Below the pieces are notes generated by a model. The model saw only the letters and a program-made list of their open reading frames with translations, was not told the origin of the DNA and searched no databases. A stretch of DNA of 64,000 nt, taken from the NCBI GenBank assembly GCA_030077755.1, contig JAQJZZ010000010.1:1922001-1986000 (forward strand), given 5' to 3'. The translations under genes were made by a program, and so were the position numbers. Positions 39,533 through 50,249 of the stretch are shown piece after piece (positions within the stretch are counted from its first letter, which is position 1; every line of letters starts with the position of its first letter). Source of the stretch: Filosporella fistucella. Taxonomy: Eukaryota > Ascomycota > Leotiomycetes > Helotiales.

Positions 39533-40255
39533 CTAAATCTCACCCCTCCTCCTCCTTCCCTCCTCATATTCCTCCTCATAAGTATCCCTCTTAAACCTCC
39601 TCTCTCTCGGTCTCTCACTATGACTTCTCCCTGCCTTATGTCCTCCCACAGCACCCAATAACGCACCCCCTACAGTTCCTAGACCAGGAAAAATCATATC
39701 TCCTACCGCTGCACCACCAAACGCGCCGAGAAAAGTATTGCGATTACTATGCGCTCTTTTCCTTGGGGCCTTAGCATGAGAACGAGAGCGGGAATGAGAG
39801 CGAGATCGAGATCTGGAGCGAGGTGGTCGGAGATGCGTTTGTGAGTGGGAGTGAGAGCAGTGGTGGTGATGGTGAGGTGGTTCGGAGTAGGAGCGCTCGT
39901 GGGAGAGGGGGATGTAGTCTTCTTCTGAAGAGGAGGTCGAGTATCGTTCTTTAAAATGAGGGCGTGGACGAGGCGGCTGGGCTGGTGGTCTTTCTTGTGT
40001 TAGGTATGGTGGTTGAGGAGGGTATGATTGTTGATGGTGTATTGGATATGGTGGCTGTTGAGGGCGACCAGAATGTTGATAACGTTGCTCTTGTGGTGGA
40101 TCTGTAAAACCATATTTCATATCGCCATCGTGGATGTATGGATGTAACTGCTGCTGAGGAGGAGCATGAAATGGTTGATATTGTGGAGGAGGATCATGAT
40201 GCTGATCAGTTCCCGAGTTCGGGTTGAAACTGTTGTAGTAATCGTGCGCTGCCAT
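39533..40255 (-). CDS. His/Pro-rich glycine-zipper protein
   Basis: Single exon of 240 residues. Residues 1-100 are Pro/Gln/His/Tyr-rich (for example PPQYQPFHAPPQQQ). A central segment has a His run (SEPPHHHHHCSHSHS) and an RS-type stretch (RSRSRSRSHSRSRS). A glycine-zipper-like hydrophobic hairpin follows at about 180-210 (FLGAFGGAAVGD, then GLGTVGGALLGAVGG), with a strongly charged tail (EEEYEEGRRRRGEI). This architecture is common in fungal uncharacterised proteins and suggests peripheral or membrane association by the zipper. Metal binding by the His run is possible. No enzymatic function is suggested. Confidence 0.75.
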   Translation of the reverse strand: MAAHDYYNSFNPNSGTDQHHDPPPQYQPFHAPPQQQLHPYIHDGDMKYGFTDPPQEQRYQHSGRPQQPPYPIHHQQSYPPQPPYLTQERPPAQPPRPRPHFKERYSTSSSEEDYIPLSHERSYSEPPHHHHHCSHSHSQTHLRPPRSRSRSRSHSRSRSHAKAPRKRAHSNRNTFLGAFGGAAVGDMIFPGLGTVGGALLGAVGGHKAGRSHSERPRERRFKRDTYEEEYEEGRRRRGEI

Positions 40256-41169
40256 TTTGACAATGTGAAAAGCTTGAACGCGGGGAAGGAGATAATATCT
40301 CTAGATACTATATAAAAACATGTGGCAATGCTAACTCAAATACTTCTCCTTGATTTGTCGTCACCCTGCATCGATCCGTCTGATCCGTCAAGTTCTATTT
40401 GGGCTTACGTCAGGACCAAGACTGCCGAGCTTTCGGCATCTTACCCTTCTTGTATGCCAAGTGACTCATTAAGACAGGAATTAATGTCAACTGAGGAAGA
40501 AGCCAGCCAGACTACTGGAGTGCAGAAGAAGTATATGGTTTCTTGCAGTACTGGTAGTGATGGTGTGTGGTCGATGTGGCATGGTGGGAGGAGGGAACTT
40601 CTAAGCTTAAGTTGACGAGAAACACGGGCCACGTGGTTCTAGTAACATGCCCCTCGATTTGATAATATCAGCCGTCGAAGAAAATTTTGGTGGCGAATGA
40701 TTGATAATTTCAGAGCCAAGATTTTCATGCAACCACACTCTTTCTTGGCATTTGGTTGTTGAAAGCTGCAGGGTGTCGTTGATTTGTCGCATGACAGGAT
40801 TGCGGCAGCAAAAAGGCAAGGAAATAAAGTAACTAGCTCTGATGTCGCGAAAGGATAGGTAGGCCATGAGCAAGACCTTCTCGAGATCATTTTGCAGGTA
40901 TATATTTGAGGATGGCGGTCTTAAATGTCGAGAACTTTCCTTGCAAGGCAAACAGTTGGCATATCATGGATATGGGTTGTTAACAACAGGATTTTCATAT
41001 GAAAAAGAAAGTGACTGTAGCAAGATATACACCCCTTAAATGTATCTTGTTTACACCTATATCAATCTCTACCTATTATTACAAGGTGTTATACAAGCCT
41101 CCAAGTCATAAGAAGGCTAATATGCCAAAGCCAAATCCGACGCCATGTCCATGCAAGTATATGCTTCCT
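40256..41169. other. Intergenic, no gene seen
   Basis: Holds a 97-codon plus-strand frame at 40322 and overlapping minus-strand frames up to 40951. None has a recognisable domain or a consistent exon pattern, so no gene is called. Confidence 0.4.
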
Positions 41170-44112
41170 TCAAGCTCCCATCTTCCTCACCATTGCAGCC
41201 TCCGAATCCTTCTCTTCAGCTCTCGTTCCTCCAAAACCTAATCCTGGTCCCTTCTTTCTTCTCCCCTTCCGATCACCGTATTTCTCATCAAACTTGCGAA
41301 TCGCGCTCAGGCTGCTCATATCCTCGCTGATACTTGCGCTGATTTCCTCCATCGCTTTGTCAAAGTGTTTCTTGGTCAAAATACGCTTCTCGGGATATAC
41401 ATGAGGTTCATCCCCAACATGCTTTGCTGCAATATCATTTTCTTCGCGTATACAAGCAAGTGCAGCCGCAACAGAAAGATTCTTGAGATCCGATCCTGAA
41501 TAGAACGGAGTGTCCTTGGCAATCTTTGCCAGAGAGATAGACTCATCAAGGATTTCGTCGCGCAGATGAATCTTGAGAATGGCTTCTCGGTCTTTCTCGA
41601 CTGGCAAATCGACCAGTAGGCGGCGAGGTAAGCGGCGTAATACAGCATCGTCGAGATCGAAAGGTCGATTGGTAGCCACCATCATGAATGCTGAAAAGTC
41701 GTTCATTCCGTCCCATTCGCGGAGAAATTGATTTATCATTTCCCTGTGAGCATTTCTGTTATGTTCATGGCGAGCGGCAAATATAGCATCGGCTTCGTCA
41801 ATAAAGACAACGCAAGGTGAAAGCTTCTTCGCCAAGCTGAACAATGCCTTGACATTCTTCTCACCCTGACCGACATACATGTCATTCAAATCCGCCGCAG
41901 TGACCTCGAGAACGGTCGCTCCACTTTCTTTAGCAACTGCCTTTGCGAGCAGCGTCTTTCCAGTTCCAGGTGGACCGTATAACAAAACCCCAGGAATTTT
42001 ATCGGTGGCAAGTACACCATAAGAGAACGCTTCCGGTCGGATTAAAGATAGACTAGTAAGAGTTTTTAAAGCTTCGACTGTCTCTTTGGGTGCTCTGATA
42101 TCATTGAAAGTAGTTCGAATGTCGGCGGGAAAGACTACTCCACTGAGAAATTTCTTCTCATGGTTGTTGCATTTCTTCCTTATCTCCTTGAGTCTGTCTT
42201 TCGCCCGCTTTTCCTCTGTGTCTACGCTCAGCTTCAGCATGCCATCGACCTCTTCATCTTCCTGCCTGAGCTCCTCAGCTCCCCAGGCAAACTTTGCCTC
42301 GTCACTAGCGGAGAGGAGTTCAAGGGCCTCAGAGAAGATCTTTCCATCGATTTCGTGAGAAGAAGACTCGAGCCCGAGAACAGTTACTGCGATGCGGTGG
42401 ACACGAGCATAAGTCCAGACTGCATCCTCAAGCCCTGCTGCATACGCGATGGTGCTATCGAGATCCTTCTCGATATCTAGTACAGGAAGAGCATGATGAG
42501 TACCCTCAGCAAGTTTATGCACCATGTCTTCAACATGCCGAACATTGATTCTCCTAATTCGAGACTTTTCATCCTTCTCAAAAATCTCGTCTTGCGCTTC
42601 CTTTCGACTAGGAGGCACAAATATTGTGCGTTTCTCTCCATCGATGATGTCTGACTGAAGCTCTTGGATTTCTGGCTTCGAAAGAGCCGGTTCGGCTTGC
42701 TCGTAAGAGGTTGTTCCCACACAGATGATGTTCTTCCCCTCTTGCCACTTCTTATCTATAACAAAACGTAGCCGCGTCAACAGATTTGCACCCTCCGACG
42801 TCGCCATCATCTCTTTATAGTCTTTGACTTGGATTATAACGCTCTTTGCTTTAGCCTCTGGGTCTTCACTTGCCTCTGAGGTGGAAGATTTTGCACGTTT
42901 CGAGTCCGAAGAGCTGATCAAGGCGTCAAGGGCAGTATTGACTTTCAGGTCATTCCACTGATCACCTCCCAACGGAGATTCAGAGTTGGATATTTTGTTA
43001 TTATTGTTCTTTCCAGCGTCGAATCTCCCTCTCCCAGCAGATATCTGCTGGAAAGTAATCTTAGGATCGAAGGCGAAGGCGAAGGCGCTGGCGCTATCCA
43101 GAGGCCGGCCCCGATTGCGAGACCGAGGCGGGATTGGCTCTAATTTGAACAAATCCTTCAATGATGGCTTTTTCGCATCCTCCTCTGCCTCTTCTGTGTT
43201 TTCTTCCGGCTCCAAGCCATCTTCTTGCCCGTATTCTTTGTCGTATTCCTCTAGTTTTCCAGCAACTTTGTGTGCATCGTAAGCCAATAGAGCTGTGGTG
43301 CTATAATTCCATGCCAGATTTTCGTGAATATAATGACCAACAATCTGCGCTATATCTTGCGAGTCCAATCGAACCAAGTCTGCATCCAATTTTGTGGCGA
43401 TACTCTCAACAACTGAATCTAGGTAGAATGTACCACCGTCTTTAGGACATTGAAGTACAGTAACGGGTCTAGCTAGCGACTGAGAAGCAGAGGTCTTCGG
43501 TGGGCGTAGAGCCAGTCCTGCCCTTAGTGTCGAGATGATTTCCTTGTAGACATCTACATGTATCGAATATCTGGCTGTAGTGGTCGGCTCTAATTCTAAA
43601 TTTGACGCGTCGGCGTTCTGCCGTGCCAATCCGGCCTCCATATTTTCCTGCGAGGCACCATGCCATTCTCCGTATACAGCAAGTGTTCCACTCAACTGAT
43701 TGTCTCCGATGCATTTAACATTTTTGTCCCAGAACCATTCTGGTAGCACAACTGGAGGGACACCTTCTGGTTGTTTTAGTCGTTGTCCCCTTACTCTTCC
43801 AGAGGCTGACTTGCCATTTTTTAACCTTGGTGTCAAAGCCAGAGTCTCCACTGGAGGAGTGGGATTGGCAGGTCCTGCGTTCTCTTTATCTGCCGCCTTC
43901 GACTGCTCTGAGCCTGGCTGCGGGTTTTCATTTATCGAATTCTGCTTCCCATCTTCCGCTGTTCCTGGGTCTTCGGGGGCCTGGTATGAAATCGCTGACC
44001 GGTGGAACTTTCGATGTGAGAGAGGATATCGTGAACCGGCGATTATTCGACATGCGCGCCACGATATTGGACGCTGAGCCGTGCGGAGAGCATTGATCAC
44101 TACCGCATGCAT
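41170..44112 (-). CDS. Mitochondrial AAA ATPase, Msp1-like
   Basis: Single exon, 980 residues from the ATG at 44112. The frame continues upstream to a TTG only. The N-terminus is Arg-rich without acidic residues for about 40 residues (MHAVVINALRTAQRPISWR), a mitochondrial presequence. A long poorly conserved middle region follows. The C-terminal AAA module starts near residue 650: Walker A GPPGTGKT at about 712, pore loop around MYVGQGEKN, Walker B VVFIDEADAIF near 767, sensor-1 ATNRP and arginine fingers in DAVLRRLPRR, then a Vps4/Msp1-type lid. The meiotic-clade ATPase is closest to Msp1/ATAD1, which extracts tail-anchored proteins. This long form with a presequence is a filamentous-fungal relative whose exact substrate I do not know. 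Confidence 0.9.
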   Translation of the reverse strand: MHAVVINALRTAQRPISWRACRIIAGSRYPLSHRKFHRSAISYQAPEDPGTAEDGKQNSINENPQPGSEQSKAADKENAGPANPTPPVETLALTPRLKNGKSASGRVRGQRLKQPEGVPPVVLPEWFWDKNVKCIGDNQLSGTLAVYGEWHGASQENMEAGLARQNADASNLELEPTTTARYSIHVDVYKEIISTLRAGLALRPPKTSASQSLARPVTVLQCPKDGGTFYLDSVVESIATKLDADLVRLDSQDIAQIVGHYIHENLAWNYSTTALLAYDAHKVAGKLEEYDKEYGQEDGLEPEENTEEAEEDAKKPSLKDLFKLEPIPPRSRNRGRPLDSASAFAFAFDPKITFQQISAGRGRFDAGKNNNNKISNSESPLGGDQWNDLKVNTALDALISSSDSKRAKSSTSEASEDPEAKAKSVIIQVKDYKEMMATSEGANLLTRLRFVIDKKWQEGKNIICVGTTSYEQAEPALSKPEIQELQSDIIDGEKRTIFVPPSRKEAQDEIFEKDEKSRIRRINVRHVEDMVHKLAEGTHHALPVLDIEKDLDSTIAYAAGLEDAVWTYARVHRIAVTVLGLESSSHEIDGKIFSEALELLSASDEAKFAWGAEELRQEDEEVDGMLKLSVDTEEKRAKDRLKEIRKKCNNHEKKFLSGVVFPADIRTTFNDIRAPKETVEALKTLTSLSLIRPEAFSYGVLATDKIPGVLLYGPPGTGKTLLAKAVAKESGATVLEVTAADLNDMYVGQGEKNVKALFSLAKKLSPCVVFIDEADAIFAARHEHNRNAHREMINQFLREWDGMNDFSAFMMVATNRPFDLDDAVLRRLPRRLLVDLPVEKDREAILKIHLRDEILDESISLAKIAKDTPFYSGSDLKNLSVAAALACIREENDIAAKHVGDEPHVYPEKRILTKKHFDKAMEEISASISEDMSSLSAIRKFDEKYGDRKGRRKKGPGLGFGGTRAEEKDSEAAMVRKMGA

Positions 44113-44749
44113 TCGGAAGCTTTTGCGCTTCAAAGAGCGACTGGTGTTGGGATGAAAGGGTAGTGTGTTGTCTTCAGATTATTGCTCGGAAATATATTCG
44201 TGAGGCTCTGCGGAACCCTGTAGGTTCGATATCACGTGATACATAGAACATTATCTTGGGACAAGATCTGGCAATTGTTTCCCGCTGGTTGAATCGAGCT
44301 TTGAAATACGTCCACTTGTATATTCCATCCCAATTGTCTATTTGATGATGAGTGAAGACCTTGCAAGATTGGAGGATTCGCGTCTCACAGCAAATTGGGA
44401 TTCGAAGCTGAGACAAAATTACTAGTGCTGTGGTCCAACATCCTTTTCATCTTCATCAATATAAACGGTCACCGTACAGCTGGACTTTACTTATTTTATA
44501 ATCTCCCGCCACCCCACATGCATGGCCAAAATAGATTCTCCTCATTGTCGGGTAGATCTACTGCCTTGGCACACACCGAGCGTTGCCACGGCCAACATCA
44601 GACAAAGATGAAACAACCCCTTCAGGAGACATGCGGATTGGCCATCACATATCTGATCTCACGGAAGTCTGTGAGAAAGGATCTTATTTAAAGGTAGCAT
44701 CCATACATAACATTTTTCTTTCACTTCACTTCCCTCTTATCTATTCAAA
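44113..44749. other. Divergent intergenic region AAA ATPase / SET gene
   Basis: 637 bp between divergent starts. The last 60 bases before 44750 are pyrimidine-rich (TTTCTTTCACTTCACTTCCCTC), as often seen just upstream of fungal start sites. No gene seen. Confidence 0.5.
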
Positions 44750-46173
44750 ATGCTCTCCTTCTCCATTCCAACATCTCTGCTTCTGATTTCCTTGCGCCTG
44801 GCTTACGCTGGACAACATCCGCTGGGCCTCAATGGCCTAGACAACTCATGCAGTCCATCAGATCACTCGTCTTCAAGTATAGAACTACCAGAAGTGCTAG
44901 GCGGCCAACAAAATGAAAGTTGCCACGATCAAAAGAGAGAATCGGTTCAATCGCCTGCACCACCGTCACGGCCATGGACATATGAGCCGGTATGTGTGAC
45001 AGATGAGGAATCATGGGAAGATTATTGCATCTACACCAATGCAAATTTCGCCAACGGTCGAGGTATCTCATTCTTCACTACCCCAGCAATCGCCAGACGG
45101 ATCGAAAAGTTGCCTGCATTTGTCGAGAAAAGCATTCATGACAAAACAAATGATTTCAGTAATCCTCCCTGGGAGATTCGATACGTGGAAGGGAAAGGGA
45201 ATGGATTATTTGCGACTAGGACTCTACGTCGAGGAGATCAGATTCTTGCTGATACTCCGGTGGGAGTTTATCAGAGCGATGCTTTCTTCCCTGATTATCT
45301 GGAAGGATATAAAACTCTTCGAGTTGCATTTGATCAGCTGCCGCTGGAGACGAAAGAGATTTTCATGAGGATGGCTACACATTCCCATGGAGATCCAGTA
45401 ATGGAGAGAATTAATACCAATGCTTTCGCTGGGGAGTTTGAAGGGGCGCCGCATTTCTTGTTGTATCCAGAAACAGCTGTATGTGTCCCCACTGTATCAT
45501 GTGAATATCAGCTGACTTGTTTTTCTTCAGCTCATGAACCATGACTGTCGTCCAAAGTAAGCTCTATTCCATCCCCTCTAGACGGAAGTACTAATGAGTT
45601 AGTGCAATGTATTACCATGATCCATCTACTCTCATCCACGCCACTTTCGCCTCTCGAACAATTCTCCCAGGGGAAGAAATAACTATCACATGTACATATT
45701 CATATTTCCCCTCCCTTACCATACTAACCCATAACTCAGACATCAACATCCTCCAATCCCGGCAAGAACGCCAGGCTGCCCTTTTCGGCCCCTGGGCATT
45801 CACTTGCACCTGTTCCCTCTGTTCTGCCTCTCACTCCCATATCTCTGCATCCGACAACCGTATCGCTCAAATCAACGAGTTGCAAACCCACCTCACAGAC
45901 TGGTCCGGTGGTTCTATCGCCACGCCCGCTATGGCTGAAGAATTACTCAAGTTATATGCTGACGAAAAATTGTATGCAGCAGAGGGAATGGGCCATTTGC
46001 TTGCTGCACATGCCTATAATGCTGTTGGAAAGGCGGAAGAGGCGGCTAGACATGGGAAGTTGGCGTTGGAGAGGGGTCTGCCTACGAGCGGGAGGAAGGA
46101 GGAGGATGAGAGGGAGATGAGGGAGTTGAGTGAGAAGCCGGAGGAGCATTGGACTTGGTTGAAGAGGACGTAG
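44750..46173 (+). CDS. SET-domain protein with N-terminal signal peptide
   Basis: Exons 44750-45478, 45531-45556 and 45603-46173 give 441 residues; the 26 bp middle exon encodes the catalytic core. MLSFSIPTSLLLISLRLAYA is a typical signal peptide. The SET domain runs from about residue 140: GKGNGLFATRTLRRGDQIL (SET-N), LMNHDCRPNAMYYHD (the NHxCxPN substrate/cofactor knot, complete), and GEEITITCTY with the catalytic Tyr region. A post-SET-like cluster CTCSLC follows, with a helical C-terminal region like the SMYD/SET5 TPR. The domain would methylate lysine using SAM. The signal peptide, unusual for a histone methyltransferase, implies entry to the secretory pathway; similar secreted SET proteins are common in filamentous ascomycetes, with unknown role. 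Confidence 0.87.
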
Positions 46174-46410
46174 GCGGGTCATGGGTGTTGAAGGAGGAAA
46201 GGTGTTTGTGGATGATGGTAGGTACTGTTGGAATATAATATAGAGAATGGATATAATTTTCGGTCTTACCTTGTATCTCGGATTTGTTCATGATCGAGGA
46301 TTAACCCAAATTACGAGACGAGTGGTTAACGAGACTTTCAAATACAGACTCAAAGCAGGCACAGGCACATATAAAATCGTTGTATTAATAACCCACTTCT
46401 CACTTCTCCC

Positions 46411-48312
46411 TTACTTCTCCCTCCTCTCCGCACCCACATCCTCCAATCTAACACTCGTCCCCTTCCCATCTTCATCCTCCAATCCAGCGCTCTTATGCAA
46501 CATCCTCTCCACATCCCTCTGTCTCTCCGCCACATCCACGCTCCCAAATAGAATATCCATATCCTCCAAACTTCTTCCCTTTGTCTCCTTCACGAAGAAG
46601 AATACCCAAACACCCATGCTTAAACAGAAGATAGCAAACATCAAGAATGTCTTCCAGCCAATGTTGGCGACGGCATTAGGCGTAACTTCTGTAATGACGA
46701 AATTGAATAGCCATTGCGTGGCGGCTCCTAAACCTACACCGTAGGAACGAAGGCGGGTAGGAAAGATCTCAGAGAGGTAGACCCAGGGAATTGGGCCCCA
46801 GGAGGCGGAATAGCCAATCACGTAGAGATAGATCATCACAACCATTGCGATAGAGGCTGGGGATACAGTGTTGACATTGGTTGGGGGATGGGTGTGGAGA
46901 ACAGCGCCGATGATGAACATCATTGTCATCATCCAAGCAGCTCCGAAGAGGAGAGATTTGCGACGACCGAGTTTGTCGATACCGATGATAAGGAAGATAC
47001 CTGTCGTGACTACCTTGACTGTGCCGTAGACACCAGTTGCGAAGAGGGATGAATTGGTTTTGGAGACACCAATTGTTTGAAAGATTTGAGGGGCCTGGAG
47101 AGGGTTAGCCAGCATGAACTGAGCTGGGAATCTGAGGATCAGATGATGGAAGAAGAGAGGGGGAAGCATACATAGTATCCAATCGAGTTTGTACCAGAAA
47201 ATTGTTGCCAAAACATGATACAGAATCCGATGAAGAAACGCTTTCGGTTTGCTGGTGCAATGCACTCTTTCCAAGTAACTCCTTCGGTCGCAGCCATCTC
47301 CTCCTCAATCGATGCTCGAATCTCAGCGATTTCCATCATGATTTGTGGATCTGTGACCTCTTCTCGGCGCATATATGCCAAGCTCTCCGTAGCCTCCTCA
47401 TATCTTCCTTGCTTCATAAGCCATCTCGGAGATTCCTTTAGGAAGAATAGACCAATAAGCAAGAATCCGCCTGGGATGATTTGGATAGCTACAGGGATAC
47501 GCCACTGCTTTGTAGAAGGCTTGATGTGGAGTGCAACACCGTAATTTAGCCAGTATGCGAAGGTAGAACCGATCACCAAGAATTCTTGGAAGAGACCGGT
47601 AATACGACCTCGGATGGCGGGGGGACAATTCTCAGCAACGAAGACAGGAGTGATACTGGACATGCCACCAATTCCCAAACCGGCAATCACTCGCCCTGCG
47701 TAGATCTGACCGATGGAGTGACTAGCTGCTGTCTGGACAGCTGCTCCAATGAGGAAGATGACAGAGAAGAACATGAGAGAGTAGCGACGTCCGAAGCGAT
47801 CGTTAAGAAATGCAGCTGCGATGGCACCGAAGAAACAACCAGCTGTGAGAAGGGAGACGACATTTGAAGAGATCTTTGCGTTGGCCGATTTGCCGAAGCC
47901 GGATGTATCGGTTGGGAGACCAAAATCTTTTTTGAACGAAGTCAAGGCGAGAACTGATCCCATTACACCAGTATCAAAACCTGAAGCAAGTTAGATGACA
48001 GACATTTGATGAGAATCTGACATGTCGTACCGAAAAGTAAAGAACCCATATAAGCTACCACATAAGTCACACTCAACTTTTCTTTTCGCTGGTTCCGTTT
48101 TAGTGTTTGGACGTGAGCAGCTGCCGCCTTAACGTGAGCCGAGGCTGAGCCGAGGGTGAGCACACCTGAGCTCGGCCTGATCAACGTGAGCACAAGGCTG
48201 AGTCAGCCTGAGCTTGCACTGAGAGGCCATTTTAGCTCCCAAAGGGGCTCGTTCTGACTCTCCAGATGCTCGGTTACACTTTCCTTGTCTTGTCTCCAAG
48301 CACAGATCCCAT
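46411..48312 (-). CDS. MFS sugar-porter transporter
   Basis: Four exons, 48312-48280, 48127-48031, 47980-47172 and 47094-46411, give 540 residues, a normal length. The ATG comes from an 11-codon exon (MGSVLGDKTRK) joined in phase to AAAAHVQTLKRNQRKEKL; the 152 bp intron between them is repeat-rich. Sugar-porter signatures are present: GSLLFGFDTGVMGSV, RFGRR, PESPRWL-type KESPRWLMKQGR, QQFSGTNSIGYYAPQIF, DKLGRR and the KETKGRSLEDMD end motif. Twelve membrane spans are expected. The substrate could be a hexose, pentose or quinate-like compound; it cannot be fixed from sequence alone. It converges with the SET gene (237 bp between stops). The first exon is supported only by splice logic. Confidence 0.9.
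48128..48279 (-). repeat. GAGC-type imperfect repeats inside intron 1
   Basis: The first intron of the sugar-porter gene carries about nine imperfect copies of a GTGAGC / GCTGAGC hexamer-heptamer on the plus strand (GCTCAC / GCTCAGC on the coding strand) between 48132 and 48222. The rest of the window's introns are 45-150 bp without such structure. Confidence 0.65.
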
Positions 48313-48711
48313 TTTGGCTCCCTTACGACCGAGATTCCTCCGGAACTATTTTTAAATCCACATTCGCTTACATACACGTGAGAAGTAGTTCAGCCTCATC
48401 ATTCTATAACGTCTCCTAAATGTCTATAGGGGCGATTTTATATAATACGAATTTCAGTGGCATTAAATTTACTCATATTTGCTTTGGGTTTTTTAATGCT
48501 AACTTTCCCCGCGTGTTTCTCTTTCTCCCAGTTTTTGTTCTGCTTCCAGAATGCAAAGGGCCAAGGCGCTCCGACAGCGAGTTTGATTCCTGTGCTATTC
48601 ATGCACATGTGACATTACTTCGGGGAGGGGCTTGTATCAGTTCTATCTCAGCGGCTAGTTGGATAACTGTAGTGGATGACTGGGATGACTGGTCCGCCAG
48701 TTGATCGCCCT
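48313..48711. other. Upstream flank of transporter, no gene seen
   Basis: Contains the likely promoter of the sugar-porter gene followed by sequence without coding character that leads into the foldback repeat region. Confidence 0.4.
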
Positions 48712-49259
48712 GAGATTCATGCAGCTGCGGGATTGCCCTACTAAGCGGCACACTGAGGTTCAGGAGAAGGATCATATAAGCCATGTAAGAGACAATCGTA
48801 TCAGCGGGACTCAAAAAGGGGAGGTCGCCGGTAGAAAGCCTGCTGATGGTGATATTACGTAGCAGTGATGCCGTGTCAGGGAGGAGTCGCACCAGTGTCC
48901 AGTAGCACTGGGAGATTCATGTAAATCCTAGTAGTCCAGGATCGTATCAGCACCGGAGCTTTATGTACAAAGGGGGGATAATCAGCTGGTAGATTTCGGA
49001 CAGAGGTGCGTCTTCTGGACGAATTAGCCCTTGGTATGACTCCTTCGCGGCATTGGCTTTGCATGAATCTCCAACTCTGTTTGATCCATACCCAGCTGAT
49101 CCTGCACCCTTTTGTCACTGAACTGTGCCGCTGGTGTGACTCCGTGGATACGGCATCGACACCGCATGAATCTCACACCAAGGGCCAGTGGTACCGGGAG
49201 ATTCATGTAAATCCTGGCAAGGCAGAATCACACCAGCGGCACAGTTCACTGACAAAGGG
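48712..49259. repeat. Nested direct and inverted repeat cluster
   Basis: The decamer GAGATTCATG occurs at 48712, 48911 and 49198 on the plus strand and, inverted (CATGAATCTC), at 49062 and 49165. A 20-base block GGGAGATTCATGTAAATCCT is repeated exactly at 48910-48929 and 49196-49215, and each copy is followed by related but diverged sequence. This looks like several decayed copies of one short element. No ORF encoding a transposase is present, so it would be non-autonomous (MITE or foldback type) if mobile. Confidence 0.7.
49108..49259. repeat. 152 bp foldback (inverted repeat)
   Basis: Arms 49108-49142 and 49225-49259 are inverted copies, 35 bp each with three mismatches, sharing the core GAACTGTGCCGCTGGTGTGA. 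A second inner inverted pair, CATGAATCTC at 49165-49174 and GAGATTCATG at 49198-49207, lies inside in register, so the whole 152 bp can fold into one hairpin centred near 49184. No clear target-site duplication was recognised. Confidence 0.8.
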
Positions 49260-50249
49260 AGTGCGGGGTTGCTGGTATGATTTTTGTGGCCAATTTCATT
49301 CATGTAAAGGTTTAGAATATCCCAGAGGGCGGGGCTCTGCCTACGCTCAGCTCCCCCCTCTCTTCGTATCAAGTGAGGGGTAACCTGGGCCTTAGTACAA
49401 TCCCTTCCTCGATGTAATCTCGCTGCTGCATGAACTTGACTATGGTCAGCAGGCACCAGCCGTTCCAAGCCTACTCCATCTAGATTGAGGCACTGGATTA
49501 TGCCGGCGCTCAGCTGGACTCCCCTGAGCATGACGATAATCTGCCTAAACGGGGGGGTATACCGGAGCAAGGGCTGTAGTGGTGCTCAGCTCGTGTTGTC
49601 ACTTAGGATAAGGCGAGTCAGGCCGCGTAAGGAGTTGCCCTGGTGAAAGGAGTTTGGGTCGGTCCACATGAACAGGATCTTTCGGTGAAAGGTTGTGTAG
49701 AGCAGATGGCCAGACCTGGACAGCAACGCTTGCTGGCGTACAAGAAGGTGGGCAAGTCGTGGAGTGGGCCTTGAAGAAATTCCCAGGCAGGACTCGGCCA
49801 GTCGACTTCCTCCCGCAGGTGCATGGGCGGTAGCTCAAGCTCGATATGCCTGCTAGTCCGTTGGCCTCTGCTGGGATGGACGTCTGAATGGAATCTTGTC
49901 ATTGTGTTCGCAAGTCTCAACAACGGAGCAGGTATGGTTGAGGGAAGCGGCGTTCAAAGTGAGGAAGATTGAGCAGATCAGATGCGTGGGCGAAACACTG
50001 GAACAGGAAATAAAGAGTGATTTTGTAAGGAGACATAGTTTCATTTCCATCCCAGGTATCGGTGCATTGTACAATTTTCCCCAGGTACTCGGTAGCAGTT
50101 ACCTCGGACTCCGCAGCCGCCAACTGCTCAATCGGTATGCCAGCCACTCCAATAGATACAATTCTGACTTTCAAACCATACAGCATCCCCAAATCCTTTC
50201 GTAGCAACCGATGCGCCTCAAAATATTGGCTTGTAATCGGCGAAGCCAC
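49260..50249. other. Intergenic, no gene seen
   Basis: Downstream side of the repeat cluster. Several 70-150 codon frames overlap on the minus strand but share no domain and shift frequently. Treated as non-coding. Confidence 0.4.

Noticed and set aside
40322..40951. Small frames on both strands between the glycine-zipper and AAA genes
   Set aside because: Overlapping, no domain, no consistent splice pattern.
48863..48935. Minus-strand peptide with LLDTGAT, like a retroviral-type aspartyl protease
   Set aside because: Falls in the repeat cluster, the neighbouring copies do not preserve the motif, and no reverse transcriptase or integrase frame is nearby.
49115..49923. Minus-strand frames of 100-150 codons in the repeat region
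   Set aside because: Frames are interleaved, share repeats rather than domains, and have no splice logic.
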